64,000 nt of DNA from NCBI GenBank assembly GCA_036003045.1, contig DASYSS010000057.1, forward strand, positions 1 to 64,000, written 5' to 3'. The translations under genes were made by a program, and so were the position numbers. This document shows, piece after piece, positions 1-9,070 of this stretch. The notes beneath the pieces were generated by a model. That model was not told the DNA's origin and made no database searches. It saw nothing but the letters and a program-made list of their open reading frames with translations. Origin of the DNA: Gemmatimonadaceae bacterium (lineage in GTDB: Bacteria; Gemmatimonadota; Gemmatimonadetes; Gemmatimonadales; Gemmatimonadaceae). The number at the start of each line of letters is the position of its first letter. Position 1 is the stretch's first letter.

Positions 1-1
1 G

Positions 2-322
2 CAGGCGAAGGTGACGCGTGACAACGCGAACTACGCCCTCAAGGCCCGCCAACTCCAGGTCACCACTGACGTCACCAACGCGTACCTGTCGTTGATCGCC
101 GCCGCGAAGACGGTGCAATTGCAGGAGCAAACGGCTCAGAAAGCCGCCGAGGAGCTCGCGGCGGTGGAAGAGCGGTACAAGGTCGGCGCGGCGACGTTCC
201 TCGAAGTCACCACGTCGCGCGGCTCGTACGAAACGGCGCAGATCGGCCGGGTCAACTCCATCTACGATTACCATACGGCGTTCGCCAATCTCGAGAGCGC
301 AGTCGGGCGCCCACTCCGCTGA
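2..322 (+). CDS. TolC-family outer-membrane efflux protein, C-terminal fragment
   Basis: This is the last 106 residues of a gene that begins before the window; the frame is open from base 2. The sequence is alpha-helical and rich in Ala, Glu and Gln. It carries the pattern ERYKVGAATFLEVTTSR followed by a helix ending in NLESAVGRPL, which is typical of the second helical hairpin of TolC/OEP proteins. These trimeric channels carry substrate across the outer membrane for tripartite pumps. It lies 15 nt upstream of a MacA-like adaptor on the same strand, so it most likely forms the exit duct for that ABC system. The family is clear; the substrate is unknown. Confidence 0.85.
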   Translation, partial: QAKVTRDNANYALKARQLQVTTDVTNAYLSLIAAAKTVQLQEQTAQKAAEELAAVEERYKVGAATFLEVTTSRGSYETAQIGRVNSIYDYHTAFANLESAVGRPLR

Positions 323-337
323 GGACTGCTGACCATC

Positions 338-1627
338 ATGGGTAAGAAATCGAAGATCGCGATCGGAGTCGTGGCCCTGGCGGGCCTCGTATCCGTCTTC
401 GCGTTCAGTGCCTCCAAACGGGGCAACAAGGCGGTCGAAGTCCGCATCGAACCGGTGCAAAAGCGCGATCTGATCGCGTCGGTCACCGCGAGCGGACAGG
501 TTCGGCCGCAGACGAAAGTCGACGTCGCCTCCGACGTGAGCGGCAAGATCACCAAGCTCGCCGTCAAGGAAGGCCAGATGGTGAAGCGGGGCGACCTGCT
601 GCTGCAGATCGATCCGACGCAGGCGCAGGCCGCCGTCGAGCGCGCCGAGGCGGTGCTTGCGTCGAGCAAGGCCCAGCTGACCCAGTCGCAAGCGAATCTC
701 GAGCAGGCCCAGAAGAGCTACGATCGCTCCGCACAAATCAAGAAGGCGAACGCGCAGCTCATATCCGATGAGCAGCTCGAACAGCTGAAAACCGCCGTGG
801 ACGTGAACGCGGCGTTGGTTGACGCGGCAAAGCACGCGGTCGATCAGGCAGTCGCCGGCGTCAACGACACCAAGAGCTCGCTGGACAAAACGACCATCTA
901 CGCGCCGATGTCTGGCCAGATCACGCGTCTCGACGTCGAGCAGGGTGAGACGGCCATCCAGGGCACGCTGAACAAGGACGCGGCGACGCTCCTCACGATC
1001 AGCGACATGTCCGTGCTCGAGACGCGCGTGAAGGTCGACGAGACCGACGTTGCGCGCATCGCAGTCGGCGACTCGGCGCAGATCCAGCTCGACGCGTTCC
1101 CGGACACGACCTTCCTGGGCCGGGTCACGCGCATCTCGAACAGCTCGGTCAAGGGCACGAGCGCCACCACGACGACCGACCAGGCCGTCGACTACGAGGT
1201 GACGATCCAGCTCCTGAACGCGCCCAGGGACACGCGTCCCGACTTCTCCGCCACCGCCAAGGTGATCACGGACAAGAAGACGCACGTCCTGTCGGTGCCG
1301 ATCATCGCCCTCACGGTGCGCGAGAACCAGGCGCTCCAGCAGGGAGATACGGCCGTGGGGTTGGGCAAAACCAAACCCGCGAAAGAAGTTGGCAAGAAGG
1401 ACGTGGAAGGGGTCTTCGTGGTCGGCACGGACAACAAAGTGACCTTCCGGCCCGTAAAAGTAGGTATAGCCGGCGAGAAGCACTTTGAGATTCTCGACGG
1501 TGTCAAAGAGGGAGACCGGATCGTCGCCGGTACCTACCAGGCGATCCGCGACCTGAAGGACGGGACCATCGTTCGAGAGACCAAGCCGGACCCAAAGAAA
1601 GCCGCCACCCCGGGGACCAAGTCGTGA
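338..1627 (+). CDS. Efflux periplasmic adaptor subunit (HlyD/MacA-like)
   Basis: A 429-residue membrane-fusion protein. One N-terminal membrane anchor spans about residues 6-25. A split lipoyl-like domain follows: the first half is near residues 64-93 ([19 protein letters not shown]) and the second near 187-205 ([17 protein letters not shown]). Between them is a long Ala/Gln-rich coiled-coil hairpin. Beta-barrel and membrane-proximal domains make up the rest. In MacA-type systems this protein bridges the inner-membrane ABC transporter and TolC. The stop overlaps the GTG start of the ATPase gene (GTGA), and the TolC fragment ends 15 nt upstream, so these are one operon. A GAGG motif overlapping the tolC stop may act as the ribosome site. 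Confidence 0.93.
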   Translation: MGKKSKIAIGVVALAGLVSVFAFSASKRGNKAVEVRIEPVQKRDLIASVTASGQVRPQTKVDVASDVSGKITKLAVKEGQMVKRGDLLLQIDPTQAQAAVERAEAVLASSKAQLTQSQANLEQAQKSYDRSAQIKKANAQLISDEQLEQLKTAVDVNAALVDAAKHAVDQAVAGVNDTKSSLDKTTIYAPMSGQITRLDVEQGETAIQGTLNKDAATLLTISDMSVLETRVKVDETDVARIAVGDSAQIQLDAFPDTTFLGRVTRISNSSVKGTSATTTTDQAVDYEVTIQLLNAPRDTRPDFSATAKVITDKKTHVLSVPIIALTVRENQALQQGDTAVGLGKTKPAKEVGKKDVEGVFVVGTDNKVTFRPVKVGIAGEKHFEILDGVKEGDRIVAGTYQAIRDLKDGTIVRETKPDPKKAATPGTKS

Positions 1628-2430
1628 ACCCAATCGTAGAAACACCGCTCGGCGAAACCGCCGAGCGGCAGGTCGTTACAGGCAAGCCAGGAGCCGCGCC
1701 AGAGTCGAAGTGGATCATCGTAACGCGCGGTGTGAAGCGCGAGTACGACATGGGCGGCGAAGTCGTCCGCGCACTGCGCGGCGTCGACCTCGCCATCGGG
1801 CGCAACGAGTACGTCGCCATCATGGGTCCGTCGGGCTCGGGCAAGTCGACGCTGATGAACGTGCTCGGATGCCTCGACACGCCGAACGGCGGCGAGTACT
1901 GGCTCAACGGCCAGCTCGTCTCGAAGATGAGCGACGACGCTCTGGCTCGCGTGCGGAACAAGGAGATCGGGTTCGTCTTTCAGACGTTCAACCTCCTTCC
2001 CCGCGCGACGGCACTGCACAACGTCGAGCTGCCGCTCGTGTACGCCGGCGTCGGCGCCGACGAGCGGAAGCGGCGCGCCATCGAAGCGCTGACCAAGGTG
2101 CAGCTCCAGGACCGCATGGACCACCGGCCGAACGAGCTCTCCGGCGGTCAGCGCCAACGCGTCGCGATCGCCCGCGCGCTGGTCAACAATCCCTCGATGC
2201 TGCTCGCCGACGAGCCGACCGGTAACCTCGATTCTCAGACCTCCGAAGAGATCATGAGAGTGTTCGAGTCCCTTGCCGACGCGGGACAAACGGTCGTCAT
2301 GGTGACCCACGAGCCGGACATCGCGTCTCATGCGCGCCGAATCGTCGTGCTGCGCGACGGGCTCATCTCGACGGATGAGCGCCGGGAACAGTTCACCGCC
2401 CGCCTCGGCGCGACGAACGCGCACTCGTAA
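1624..2430 (+). CDS. ABC transporter ATP-binding protein (MacB/LolD-type)
   Basis: A 268-residue stand-alone nucleotide-binding domain. Visible motifs are Walker [10 protein letters not shown] at residues 68-76, Q-loop Gln120 in VFQTFNLLP, signature LSGGQ at 172-176, Walker [13 protein letters not shown] from 192 and switch His229. The TFNLLP and ADEPTGNLD blocks are typical of the MacB/LolD branch. Translation starts at a GTG overlapping the adaptor stop. About 30 residues precede the NBD core, and an internal start is possible. It is the only ATPase next to four permease genes, so it probably powers more than one permease pair. It acts at the cytoplasmic face of the inner membrane. Confidence 0.95.
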   Translation: MNPIVETPLGETAERQVVTGKPGAAPESKWIIVTRGVKREYDMGGEVVRALRGVDLAIGRNEYVAIMGPSGSGKSTLMNVLGCLDTPNGGEYWLNGQLVSKMSDDALARVRNKEIGFVFQTFNLLPRATALHNVELPLVYAGVGADERKRRAIEALTKVQLQDRMDHRPNELSGGQRQRVAIARALVNNPSMLLADEPTGNLDSQTSEEIMRVFESLADAGQTVVMVTHEPDIASHARRIVVLRDGLISTDERREQFTARLGATNAHS

Positions 2431-2456
2431 CTTCGCCTGCGGTTTTCCCGTAAGAA

Positions 2457-2505
2457 CGGGAGACGTCTGACGGCGGGGGGCATCCCGACCCGAAAGCGTC
2501 TCCCG
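2457..2505. repeat. 9-bp perfect inverted repeat between ATPase and first permease gene
   Basis: CGGGAGACG at 2457-2465 pairs with CGTCTCCCG at 2497-2505 around a 31-nt G-rich loop. It fills the middle of the 90-nt gap between the ATPase and the first permease, the only sizeable gap in this operon. No T-run follows. It could be an attenuator or an RNA-stability element setting ATPase to permease ratios; that is inference. Confidence 0.55.
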
Positions 2506-2520
2506 CTCGCATTTCAGACC

Positions 2521-3765
2521 ATGTCATTCTTCCAAGCCGTTCGACTTGCGTGGGAAACGATCCGCGTGCAGAAGCTGAAAAGCTTCTTCACCGTGATCGG
2601 TGTGACGATCGGCGTGACGTTTCTCATCGCCGTCGTCTCGATCGTCAGCGGAATGGGTCGCTACATGAAGGACGACCTGATCGGCAAGCTCATCGCCGTC
2701 AACTCGTTCAACCTCCGCTCCCGACCCGATATCCAACTGGGCGACGTGACCCAGGACGAGCTGCGCGAATGGCGTAAGCGCCCGCACATCATGGACTCCG
2801 ATGTGCCCGCGGTGGCGGCGGCGCTCGCGCCCGACGTCCTCTGGGCCACCGAGAGCGGCAGCAACCTGAACGTGGAATCGGCGTACGCCTCGCCGCGCAA
2901 CACGCAGTGCTCGACCGTATCCGAGCAGTGGTTCACCATCAAGAAGATGGGCGTGTCGCAAGGTCGCCCGATCGCGCCGCAGGAATACGAGATCGGGGCG
3001 CCGGTCGTGATCGTCGGACAGGACGTCGCCGACCACTTCTTTCCAAATCTGAATCCGATCGGGCGCGCCGTTCGCATCCAGGGCATTCCCTACACCGTCG
3101 TCGGCGTGGCCGAGTCGCAGGGGAGCGTGTTCGGCATGTCGCTCGACAAGTTCCTGATCGCGCCCGAGCGTGCGCCGCTCAACCGCTGGGTGAACCCGCA
3201 CGGCGTGATCGACCAGATGGTCATTCAGGGGCCCTCCGACGAAGGAATGAAGGAGGCCATGGAGGCCACGCGCTCGGTGATGCGGGCACGGCACCATTTG
3301 CACCCGTCGCAACGGGACAACTTCGCGCTCGAGACGTCGGATTCAGCGCTCGAGTTCTGGAACAAGCTGCAGGGCTATCTCATCGTCGCCGGCATCGCGT
3401 TGCCGACGGTGGGGCTTGTCGTCGGCGCGATCGTGATCATGAACATCATGCTCGTCGCCGTCGCCGAGCGCACGCGTGAGATCGGAATCCGGAAGTCGCT
3501 CGGCGCGCGCCGCCGCGACATTCTGAACCAGTTCCTGGTCGAATCGGCGACGCTGGCGACCATCGGCGCCGCGTTGGGCGTCGCCCTCGGCATCGGCTTC
3601 GCCAAGGCACTCGCCGCGATCTCGCCGCTGCCGGCGTCCGTTGAGATCTGGTCGATCTTCGTCGGCGTCGGCGTCGGCGCCGGAGTCGGCCTCATCGCGG
3701 GCGTCTATCCCGCGAGTCGCGCGGCGATGCTCGATCCGATCGCCGCCATGCGCCAGGAGACCTGA
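2521..3765 (+). CDS. ABC transporter permease, FtsX/MacB family (pair 1, type A)
   Basis: A 414-residue permease with the MacB layout. It has one N-terminal membrane helix (residues about 20-45, in FFTVIGVTIGVTFLIAVVS), a large MacB-type extracytoplasmic domain and three C-terminal helices (about 287-310, 335-360 and 376-396). The conserved cytoplasmic motif RTREIGIRKSLGA follows helix 2. It has no fused ATPase, unlike E. coli MacB. It closely resembles the permease at 5023-6264; both share VQKLKSFFT and GMGRYM near the N-terminus. It lies one nucleotide upstream of the type B permease. Such proteins work by mechanotransmission on periplasmic substrates; the substrate here is unknown. Confidence 0.92.
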   Translation: MSFFQAVRLAWETIRVQKLKSFFTVIGVTIGVTFLIAVVSIVSGMGRYMKDDLIGKLIAVNSFNLRSRPDIQLGDVTQDELREWRKRPHIMDSDVPAVAAALAPDVLWATESGSNLNVESAYASPRNTQCSTVSEQWFTIKKMGVSQGRPIAPQEYEIGAPVVIVGQDVADHFFPNLNPIGRAVRIQGIPYTVVGVAESQGSVFGMSLDKFLIAPERAPLNRWVNPHGVIDQMVIQGPSDEGMKEAMEATRSVMRARHHLHPSQRDNFALETSDSALEFWNKLQGYLIVAGIALPTVGLVVGAIVIMNIMLVAVAERTREIGIRKSLGARRRDILNQFLVESATLATIGAALGVALGIGFAKALAAISPLPASVEIWSIFVGVGVGAGVGLIAGVYPASRAAMLDPIAAMRQET

Positions 3766-3766
3766 C

Positions 3767-5023
3767 ATGTCCGATCTTGGCGTGCGGGTCTTCAGCCTGT
3801 TCGAGGGAGTCGGCATCGCGCTCGACTCGCTCAAGTCCAATCGGGTCCGCGCCGCGCTGACGATTCTCGGCGTCGCCGTCGGCGTGTTCGTCGTCGTCGT
3901 CATCTCGGCGGCGATTCATGGGATCAATGCCAGCGTCGCTCGGGATTTCGAGAAGGCGGGGCCGAAGACGTTCTTCCTGTCGCGCTACCCGATCACGTTC
4001 GAAGCGTGCGATGGCACGGACGACACGTGCAAATGGCGCCACAATCCGCATTTCAATCTGTCCGACGCGCAGATGCTCAACACCTTGCCGAGCATCATGG
4101 CCGCCGAGGCGCAGCTCGGGCTGAGCAAAGAAGTGCGGTATCACGACAACGTATTGAGCAGCACGCAGGTCATTGGCGCGATGGCGAACTGGACGCTCAT
4201 CGACCACGCCGGCGATCTGTATCCCGGGCGTAGCTTTACCGAGGCCGAGGCGGCGAACGCCGAACGCGTCGTGATCGTGAACGACGAGATGGCCAAGCGG
4301 CTGTTCGGCGACTCCGATCCACTCGACAAGGTCGTGACGATCGGCGGGTCACCGTTCACGGTGATCGGCGTGTACCACTACGAGGCCAGCTTCCTCACCG
4401 GCGGCAACCGGCCGCGCGCGATCGTGCCGTTCGAGACGGCGTATCGCACGCTCAAGGGCGGCATCGGCAACATGGGGATCGCGATCCTCCCGCGCGACGA
4501 AGTGACGCGCGACGAGGCGGAGGACGACGTCATCGCCGCCATGCGAGCGCGGCGCGGGCTTCGGCCCGGCGTCGACAACAACTTCGCGATCATCACGCAG
4601 GATCAGCTGCTCAACACGTACAACAAGATCTTCGGGATGTTCTTCCTCGTCATGATCGTGTTGTCCGCCATTGGGCTGATGGTGGGCGGCGTCGGCGTCG
4701 TGGCGATCATGATGATTTCGGTCACGGAGCGCACGCGTGAGATCGGCGTCCGCAAGGCGCTCGGCGCGACGCGGCTGACGATCCTCTGGCAGTTCCTCGT
4801 CGAAGCGGTGACGCTCACCGCCATCGGCGCGATCATCGGCCTGCTCTTCGGCGGCATCGCGTCGGTGATCATCCGCAACGCGACGCCGATCAAGGCGTCG
4901 GTCCCTCCGCTCGCGATCGTGGCGGCGCTCGGCGCGAGCGCGATCACGGGCGTGTTGTTCGGAATGCTGCCCGCGATGCGGGCGTCCAAGCTGGATCCGG
5001 TCGAAGCCTTGCGCTACGAATAA
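3767..5023 (+). CDS. ABC transporter permease, FtsX/MacB family (pair 1, type B)
   Basis: A 418-residue MacB-type permease starting at the ATG one base after the preceding stop; the reading frame is open further upstream, but this start gives the expected family length. It has an N-terminal helix within RAALTILGVAVGVFVVVVIS, a periplasmic domain and three C-terminal helices with RTREIGVRKALGA. Near residue 85 it has a cysteine pair (CDGTDDTC) that is also present, slightly rearranged, in the 6261-7526 paralogue. This suggests a disulfide in the extracytoplasmic domain of the B-type subunits. The stop overlaps the next start by one base (TAATG). It probably forms a heterodimer with the type A neighbour. 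Confidence 0.92.
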   Translation: MSDLGVRVFSLFEGVGIALDSLKSNRVRAALTILGVAVGVFVVVVISAAIHGINASVARDFEKAGPKTFFLSRYPITFEACDGTDDTCKWRHNPHFNLSDAQMLNTLPSIMAAEAQLGLSKEVRYHDNVLSSTQVIGAMANWTLIDHAGDLYPGRSFTEAEAANAERVVIVNDEMAKRLFGDSDPLDKVVTIGGSPFTVIGVYHYEASFLTGGNRPRAIVPFETAYRTLKGGIGNMGIAILPRDEVTRDEAEDDVIAAMRARRGLRPGVDNNFAIITQDQLLNTYNKIFGMFFLVMIVLSAIGLMVGGVGVVAIMMISVTERTREIGVRKALGATRLTILWQFLVEAVTLTAIGAIIGLLFGGIASVIIRNATPIKASVPPLAIVAALGASAITGVLFGMLPAMRASKLDPVEALRYE

Positions 5024-6264
5024 TGCCGATCTTCGAGGCAGTGCGCCTCGCGCTCGCCCAGATTCGCGTCCAGAAGCTCAAGAGCTTCTTCACGCTTCTG
5101 GGTGTGATGATCGGTGTGATGTTCTTGATCGCGGTCGTGTCGATCGTCGAAGGCATGGGCCGCTACATGGAAGACGACTTCGCCGGTCGTCTCCTCGGCG
5201 CCAACACGTTCACGCTTCGCCGCTTTCCGTGGTTCGGCAACCACGTGACTCGCGACGAATGGCTCGAGTGGCAGCGGCGCCCGCGTTTCTATCAGGCGGA
5301 CGTGGCGTTCGTGCGGTCGGTCCTGCCGCCGGCGGCGCGCTGGGCCGTGGAGAGCCAGGACAACACCAACGCGTCGACGCAGTACGCACGCCCGCGACAG
5401 GTCGACGCCCACGCCGTCGACGGCGACTACTTCGTCATCAAGAAGTACGATCTCGCGTCGGGACGCACGATCGCGCCGCAGGAGTACGAGCTCGGCACGC
5501 CCGTCGTCGTGATCGGTGAGGAAGTCGGGAAGTATTTCTTTCCGAACCTGAATCCGCTCGGCCGCGAGCTGCGCATCGGCGGCATCCCGTACCAGGTCAT
5601 CGGCGTGATCGCGCACCAGGGGTCGCTGTTCGGCCAGTCGCTCGACCAGATGGTGATCGCGCCGTTCGGTTCTCCGCTCCACCGCCTCACGAATCCGCGC
5701 GGCGACATCGATGGACTGCTCGTGCAGTCGTCGAGCACGATGATGATGGACGATCTGATGGAGGTCGTGCGCGAAGCGCTGCGCGCGCACCGGCATTTGC
5801 GTCCGGCGCAGCAAGACAACTTCGTGATGGAGACGACCGCGTCGGCGCTCCAGTTTTTCGAGCGCATCAAGAACACGATGACGATCATCGGCGCCGCGCT
5901 GCCCGGACTCAGCTTGGTCGTCGGCGGCATGGTGATCATGAACATCATGCTCGTTTCCGTCGCCGAGCGGACACACGAAATCGGGATCAGAAAATCCCTC
6001 GGCGCTCGACGGCGCGACATTCTCCGCCAATTCCTCGTCGAATCCGCGACGCTCAGCACGGTCGGTGCGATGATCGGCATCGCGCTCGGCATCGCGGCCG
6101 CCAAGATCATTTCTATGAAAACGCCGCTGCCTGCGGCAGTGGCGCCCTGGTCGCTCGTCGCGGCGACGCTGCTCGGTACGGTCGTCGGGATCGCGTCGGG
6201 CGTCTATCCCGCGCGCCGCGCGTCGCGACTCGACCCCATCGAAGCGCTGAGACACGAGACGTGA
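5023..6264 (+). CDS. ABC transporter permease, FtsX/MacB family (pair 2, type A)
   Basis: A 413-residue permease with the same domain order as the 2521-3765 gene and clearly paralogous to it (VQKLKSFFTLLGVMIGV, GMGRYMEDDF, RTHEIGIRKSLGARRRDIL). The order A-B-A-B indicates duplication of a two-gene block. The N-terminal thirds are nearly superimposable, while the periplasmic domains differ more. That would fit a change in substrate or partner. The start overlaps the previous stop by one base and the gene ends in a GTGA overlap with the next, so the permeases are probably translationally coupled. Confidence 0.92.
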   Translation: MPIFEAVRLALAQIRVQKLKSFFTLLGVMIGVMFLIAVVSIVEGMGRYMEDDFAGRLLGANTFTLRRFPWFGNHVTRDEWLEWQRRPRFYQADVAFVRSVLPPAARWAVESQDNTNASTQYARPRQVDAHAVDGDYFVIKKYDLASGRTIAPQEYELGTPVVVIGEEVGKYFFPNLNPLGRELRIGGIPYQVIGVIAHQGSLFGQSLDQMVIAPFGSPLHRLTNPRGDIDGLLVQSSSTMMMDDLMEVVREALRAHRHLRPAQQDNFVMETTASALQFFERIKNTMTIIGAALPGLSLVVGGMVIMNIMLVSVAERTHEIGIRKSLGARRRDILRQFLVESATLSTVGAMIGIALGIAAAKIISMKTPLPAAVAPWSLVAATLLGTVVGIASGVYPARRASRLDPIEALRHET

Positions 6265-7526
6265 GATTCCTCGCGCATGCATACGAGGGCGTGTTCATCG
6301 CGCTCGAGGCGATCCGCGGGAACAAGTTTCGCGCGGCGCTCACCATCATGGGCGTGGCGGTCGGCGTGTTCGTGGTGGTGGCGCTGTCGTCGGTCGTGCG
6401 CGGCGTGAACGAATCGTTCGCGCGCGACGTCGCGGCGGCGGGACCCACGTCGTTCTTCGTCTATCGCCGGCCGCTCAATCCGTTCCAGAGTTGCGACCCC
6501 AGCGATCCCGATGCCTGCCCCGAGCGCCGCAACCCGGCGATCACCAACGACGAAGCGAACGGCATCGGGGCGCTGGCGACGATCTACGCCGTCACGCAAC
6601 ACGTCGCCGGCGGCGCGGAGTTCAAGTACAAGGACCGCTCGCTCAACGCGGGCATCGAGTACTACTCGGCGAATTGGACCGACGTCGACGGCGGCGACAT
6701 CCAGCCGGGACGCAGCTTCACCCAAGCCGAGAATGCCGGCGGCGCGCGCGTCGTGATCGTGAACGACAAGATGGCGCAGCAGCTCTTCGGCGCCTCGGAC
6801 CCGATCGACAAAGTGGTGATGGTCAACGGCGCACCGTTCACGGTGATCGGGCTCTATCACTACACCGCGAGCCCGATGGGCACGCCGACGTCGGCGGGCG
6901 GCGGTGACTCGCCGAAGGCGATCATCCCGATCGAGACGGGCCGGCGCCACATGAACCTGTGGGTCCGCGGAAACAACCTCATCGTCAAGCCGCGCGCGGG
7001 TGTCGGCGTACAGGACGCGGTCGACGACGTCACGGCCTATCTGCGCTCGAAGCGAGGCCTGCGCCCGCGCGACCGCACCAACTTCGCCGTCGTTACGCAA
7101 GACCGGCTGATGGACGTCTACAATCAGCTGTTCGGGACGTTCTTCGTCGTCGGAATCGCGCTCTCCTCCGTCGGACTTCTCGTTGGCGGCATCGGGGTCA
7201 TCGCGATCATGATGATCTCGGTCACCGAGCGCACGCGCGAGATCGGCGTCCGCAAGGCGCTCGGCGCGACGCGCGGCACGATCCTGTGGCAGTTCCTCGT
7301 GGAGGCGGTGACGCTCACGGGCATCGGCGCGGCGGTCGGACTGATTCTCGGGTTCGCCGCGACCGTCATCGTGCGTACCGCGTGGCCGTCCATTCCGGCC
7401 TCGACGCCGCTCTCGTCGATCATTTCCGCGCTCGCCGCCAGCGCCGTCACCGGCGTGGTGTTCGGCATGCTGCCGGCCGTCCGCGCAGCTCGCCTCGATC
7501 CCGTCGCCGCGCTGCGCTACGAGTGA
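6261..7526 (+). CDS. ABC transporter permease, FtsX/MacB family (pair 2, type B)
   Basis: A 421-residue permease, paralogous to the gene at 3767-5023. Shared features are RAALTIMGVAVGVFVVV near the N-terminus, an extracytoplasmic cysteine pair (CDPSDPDAC) and the C-terminal RTREIGVRKALGATRGTIL. It starts at GTG within the stop of the previous gene. It is the last gene of the efflux operon; a 36-nt gap separates it from bshB1. Four permeases, one adaptor, one ATPase and one TolC imply that two alternative permease dimers share the other components, or that all four form a larger assembly. The sequence alone cannot decide between these. Confidence 0.92.
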   Translation: MRFLAHAYEGVFIALEAIRGNKFRAALTIMGVAVGVFVVVALSSVVRGVNESFARDVAAAGPTSFFVYRRPLNPFQSCDPSDPDACPERRNPAITNDEANGIGALATIYAVTQHVAGGAEFKYKDRSLNAGIEYYSANWTDVDGGDIQPGRSFTQAENAGGARVVIVNDKMAQQLFGASDPIDKVVMVNGAPFTVIGLYHYTASPMGTPTSAGGGDSPKAIIPIETGRRHMNLWVRGNNLIVKPRAGVGVQDAVDDVTAYLRSKRGLRPRDRTNFAVVTQDRLMDVYNQLFGTFFVVGIALSSVGLLVGGIGVIAIMMISVTERTREIGVRKALGATRGTILWQFLVEAVTLTGIGAAVGLILGFAATVIVRTAWPSIPASTPLSSIISALAASAVTGVVFGMLPAVRAARLDPVAALRYE

Positions 7527-7562
7527 CCCGGGCGGCGACAGGGCCCCTGTAGATTTCGCGCC

Positions 7563-8306
7563 ATGTCCGCCCCCTCCCCTTCCGACAACGGCCGAGTGGA
7601 CGTGCTCGCGATCGCCGCGCACCGCGACGATTGTGAGTTGACCTGCGGTGGAACGCTCGCCCGCGCCGTGCGCCAGGGCCACCGCGTCGGCATTCTGGAT
7701 CTCACGCAGGGTGAGATGGGCACTCGCGGATCCGCGGAGGTTCGCGCGGACGAAGCGACGCGAGCGGCGAAGGTGCTCGGCATTACCCTCCGCGAGAACC
7801 TGGCCCTCCCCGACGCCGCGATCATGAACGACCCGCCGACTCGGGAAAAGCTGGCGCGCGCGATTCGCCGGCTCCAACCGCGCGTGGTCATAGCGCCGGC
7901 GCTCGAAGGCCGCCACCCGGACCATCACGTATCGGCCCAGCTCGTGCGCGACGCGTGCTTCATCGCCGGATTGGCGAAGGTCGCCCCCGATCGGGCGAAA
8001 CATCGCCCGCTCAAGATCCTCCATTGTCTCGCCTACCGGCAGGACTTCATCCGGCCCTCGTTCGTCGTCGACGTCTCGGACACGTTCGAGCTGAAGATGG
8101 AAGCCATTCGCTGCTACAAGTCGCAGTTCGAGGGGGAGACGCAAGCCGGCGAGGTGTACCCGAGCGGCGAGCCGCTCGAGGACGTCGTTCGCCACTACGG
8201 CGCGTATTACGGAACGCTCATTCGGCGTCGCTACGGCGAGCCCTATTTCACGACGGAGATGGTCGCGGTGGACGACGTCGCCGCGCTCGAGGTGTCGACG
8301 TTTTGA
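7563..8306 (+). CDS. bshB1: N-acetyl-alpha-D-glucosaminyl L-malate deacetylase (bacillithiol, BshB1-type)
   Basis: A 247-residue PIG-L/LmbE-fold zinc deacetylase. Blocks diagnostic of BshB1 are present: GILDLTQGEMGTRGSAE at about 43-59, REN(L)ALPD at about 77-84, HPDHH at 118-122 and YKSQF near residue 180. BshB1 removes the acetyl group from GlcNAc-malate in bacillithiol synthesis. The N-terminal metal motif reads AHRDD (His20, Asp23) where the family usually has AHPDD; the metal ligands are kept and only the proline is changed. The other bacillithiol genes are not in the window. The stop overlaps the TTG start of the dioxygenase gene. Confidence 0.85.
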   Translation: MSAPSPSDNGRVDVLAIAAHRDDCELTCGGTLARAVRQGHRVGILDLTQGEMGTRGSAEVRADEATRAAKVLGITLRENLALPDAAIMNDPPTREKLARAIRRLQPRVVIAPALEGRHPDHHVSAQLVRDACFIAGLAKVAPDRAKHRPLKILHCLAYRQDFIRPSFVVDVSDTFELKMEAIRCYKSQFEGETQAGEVYPSGEPLEDVVRHYGAYYGTLIRRRYGEPYFTTEMVAVDDVAALEVSTF

Positions 8307-9052
8307 GCGAGGTCAACTACCAGTCGTATCTCTCGCTCGACGAGCTGCTGTCGCTCCAGCGGCCGCTCTCGTCGCCGGAGCACCCCGACGAGCTGCTGTT
8401 CATCGTCGTGCATCAGGCGAGCGAGCTGTGGTTCAAGGCGATCCTGCACGACATCGACGGGCTCGTGGACTCGCTCGTCAAGCACGACGCCGGACAGACG
8501 CTTTGGCACGTGCAGCGGCTGAACGGTCTCATGCGAATCGTGTCGGCGCAGCTCTCTTCGCTCGAGACGCTCCCGCCGCAGCACTTCGCCCAGTTCCGGA
8601 AATTCCTGGGCACGTCGAGCGGACAACAGAGCGTGCAGTTCCGGGCGATCGAAGCGGCGTCCGGGCTTCGTGACGCGCACTTCATGCAAGTGCTCGAGGA
8701 ACACGGCTCGATCCCCGATCTCGTCCGCCGAGCGCTCGACCGGCCGACGCTTCAGGATCTCTTTCTGCGGCTGGTCGAGGCAAGCAACACGACGTTGGAG
8801 GACCTCTACCTTGGGCCGGGCCCGAAGATGCTCTTTTTCGTGGCCGAGGCCTTGCTCGAATACGAGCAACAGTTCGCCCAGTGGCGCTTCAAGCACGTCC
8901 AGCTCGTGGAACGGGTGCTCGGCCCGAATACCGGCGGCACCGGCGGAACGCTCGGTTCCCGCTATCTAATGCGGACGATCGACCAGCGCTTTTTCCCCCG
9001 CCTCTGGGAGGTCCGCTCGCGGTTCTTCGGCAGCCCTGATCGAAAGACGTAA
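8303..9052 (+). CDS. kynA: Tryptophan 2,3-dioxygenase
   Basis: A 249-residue heme dioxygenase that opens the indole ring of L-tryptophan to N-formylkynurenine, the first step of the kynurenine route. Conserved elements seen are NYQSYLSLDELLSLQ at the N-terminus, HQASELWFK with distal His37, VQFR with substrate-binding Arg114, heme-ligand His198 in FKHVQLVERVLG and the GTGGT loop at about 212-216. The frame is open further upstream, but the match to the family begins right after a TTG at 8303 that overlaps the bshB1 stop (TTGA), so I use that start. No kynureninase or formamidase gene is nearby. Confidence 0.9.
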   Translation: MSEVNYQSYLSLDELLSLQRPLSSPEHPDELLFIVVHQASELWFKAILHDIDGLVDSLVKHDAGQTLWHVQRLNGLMRIVSAQLSSLETLPPQHFAQFRKFLGTSSGQQSVQFRAIEAASGLRDAHFMQVLEEHGSIPDLVRRALDRPTLQDLFLRLVEASNTTLEDLYLGPGPKMLFFVAEALLEYEQQFAQWRFKHVQLVERVLGPNTGGTGGTLGSRYLMRTIDQRFFPRLWEVRSRFFGSPDRKT

Positions 9053-9070
9053 AGAGCCTATATTGTTGCC

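Noticed and set aside
6204-8195. 663-codon open frame on the - strand
   Set aside because: It lies across the last permease and bshB1 on the opposite strand; both of those have clear family motifs, this one has none.
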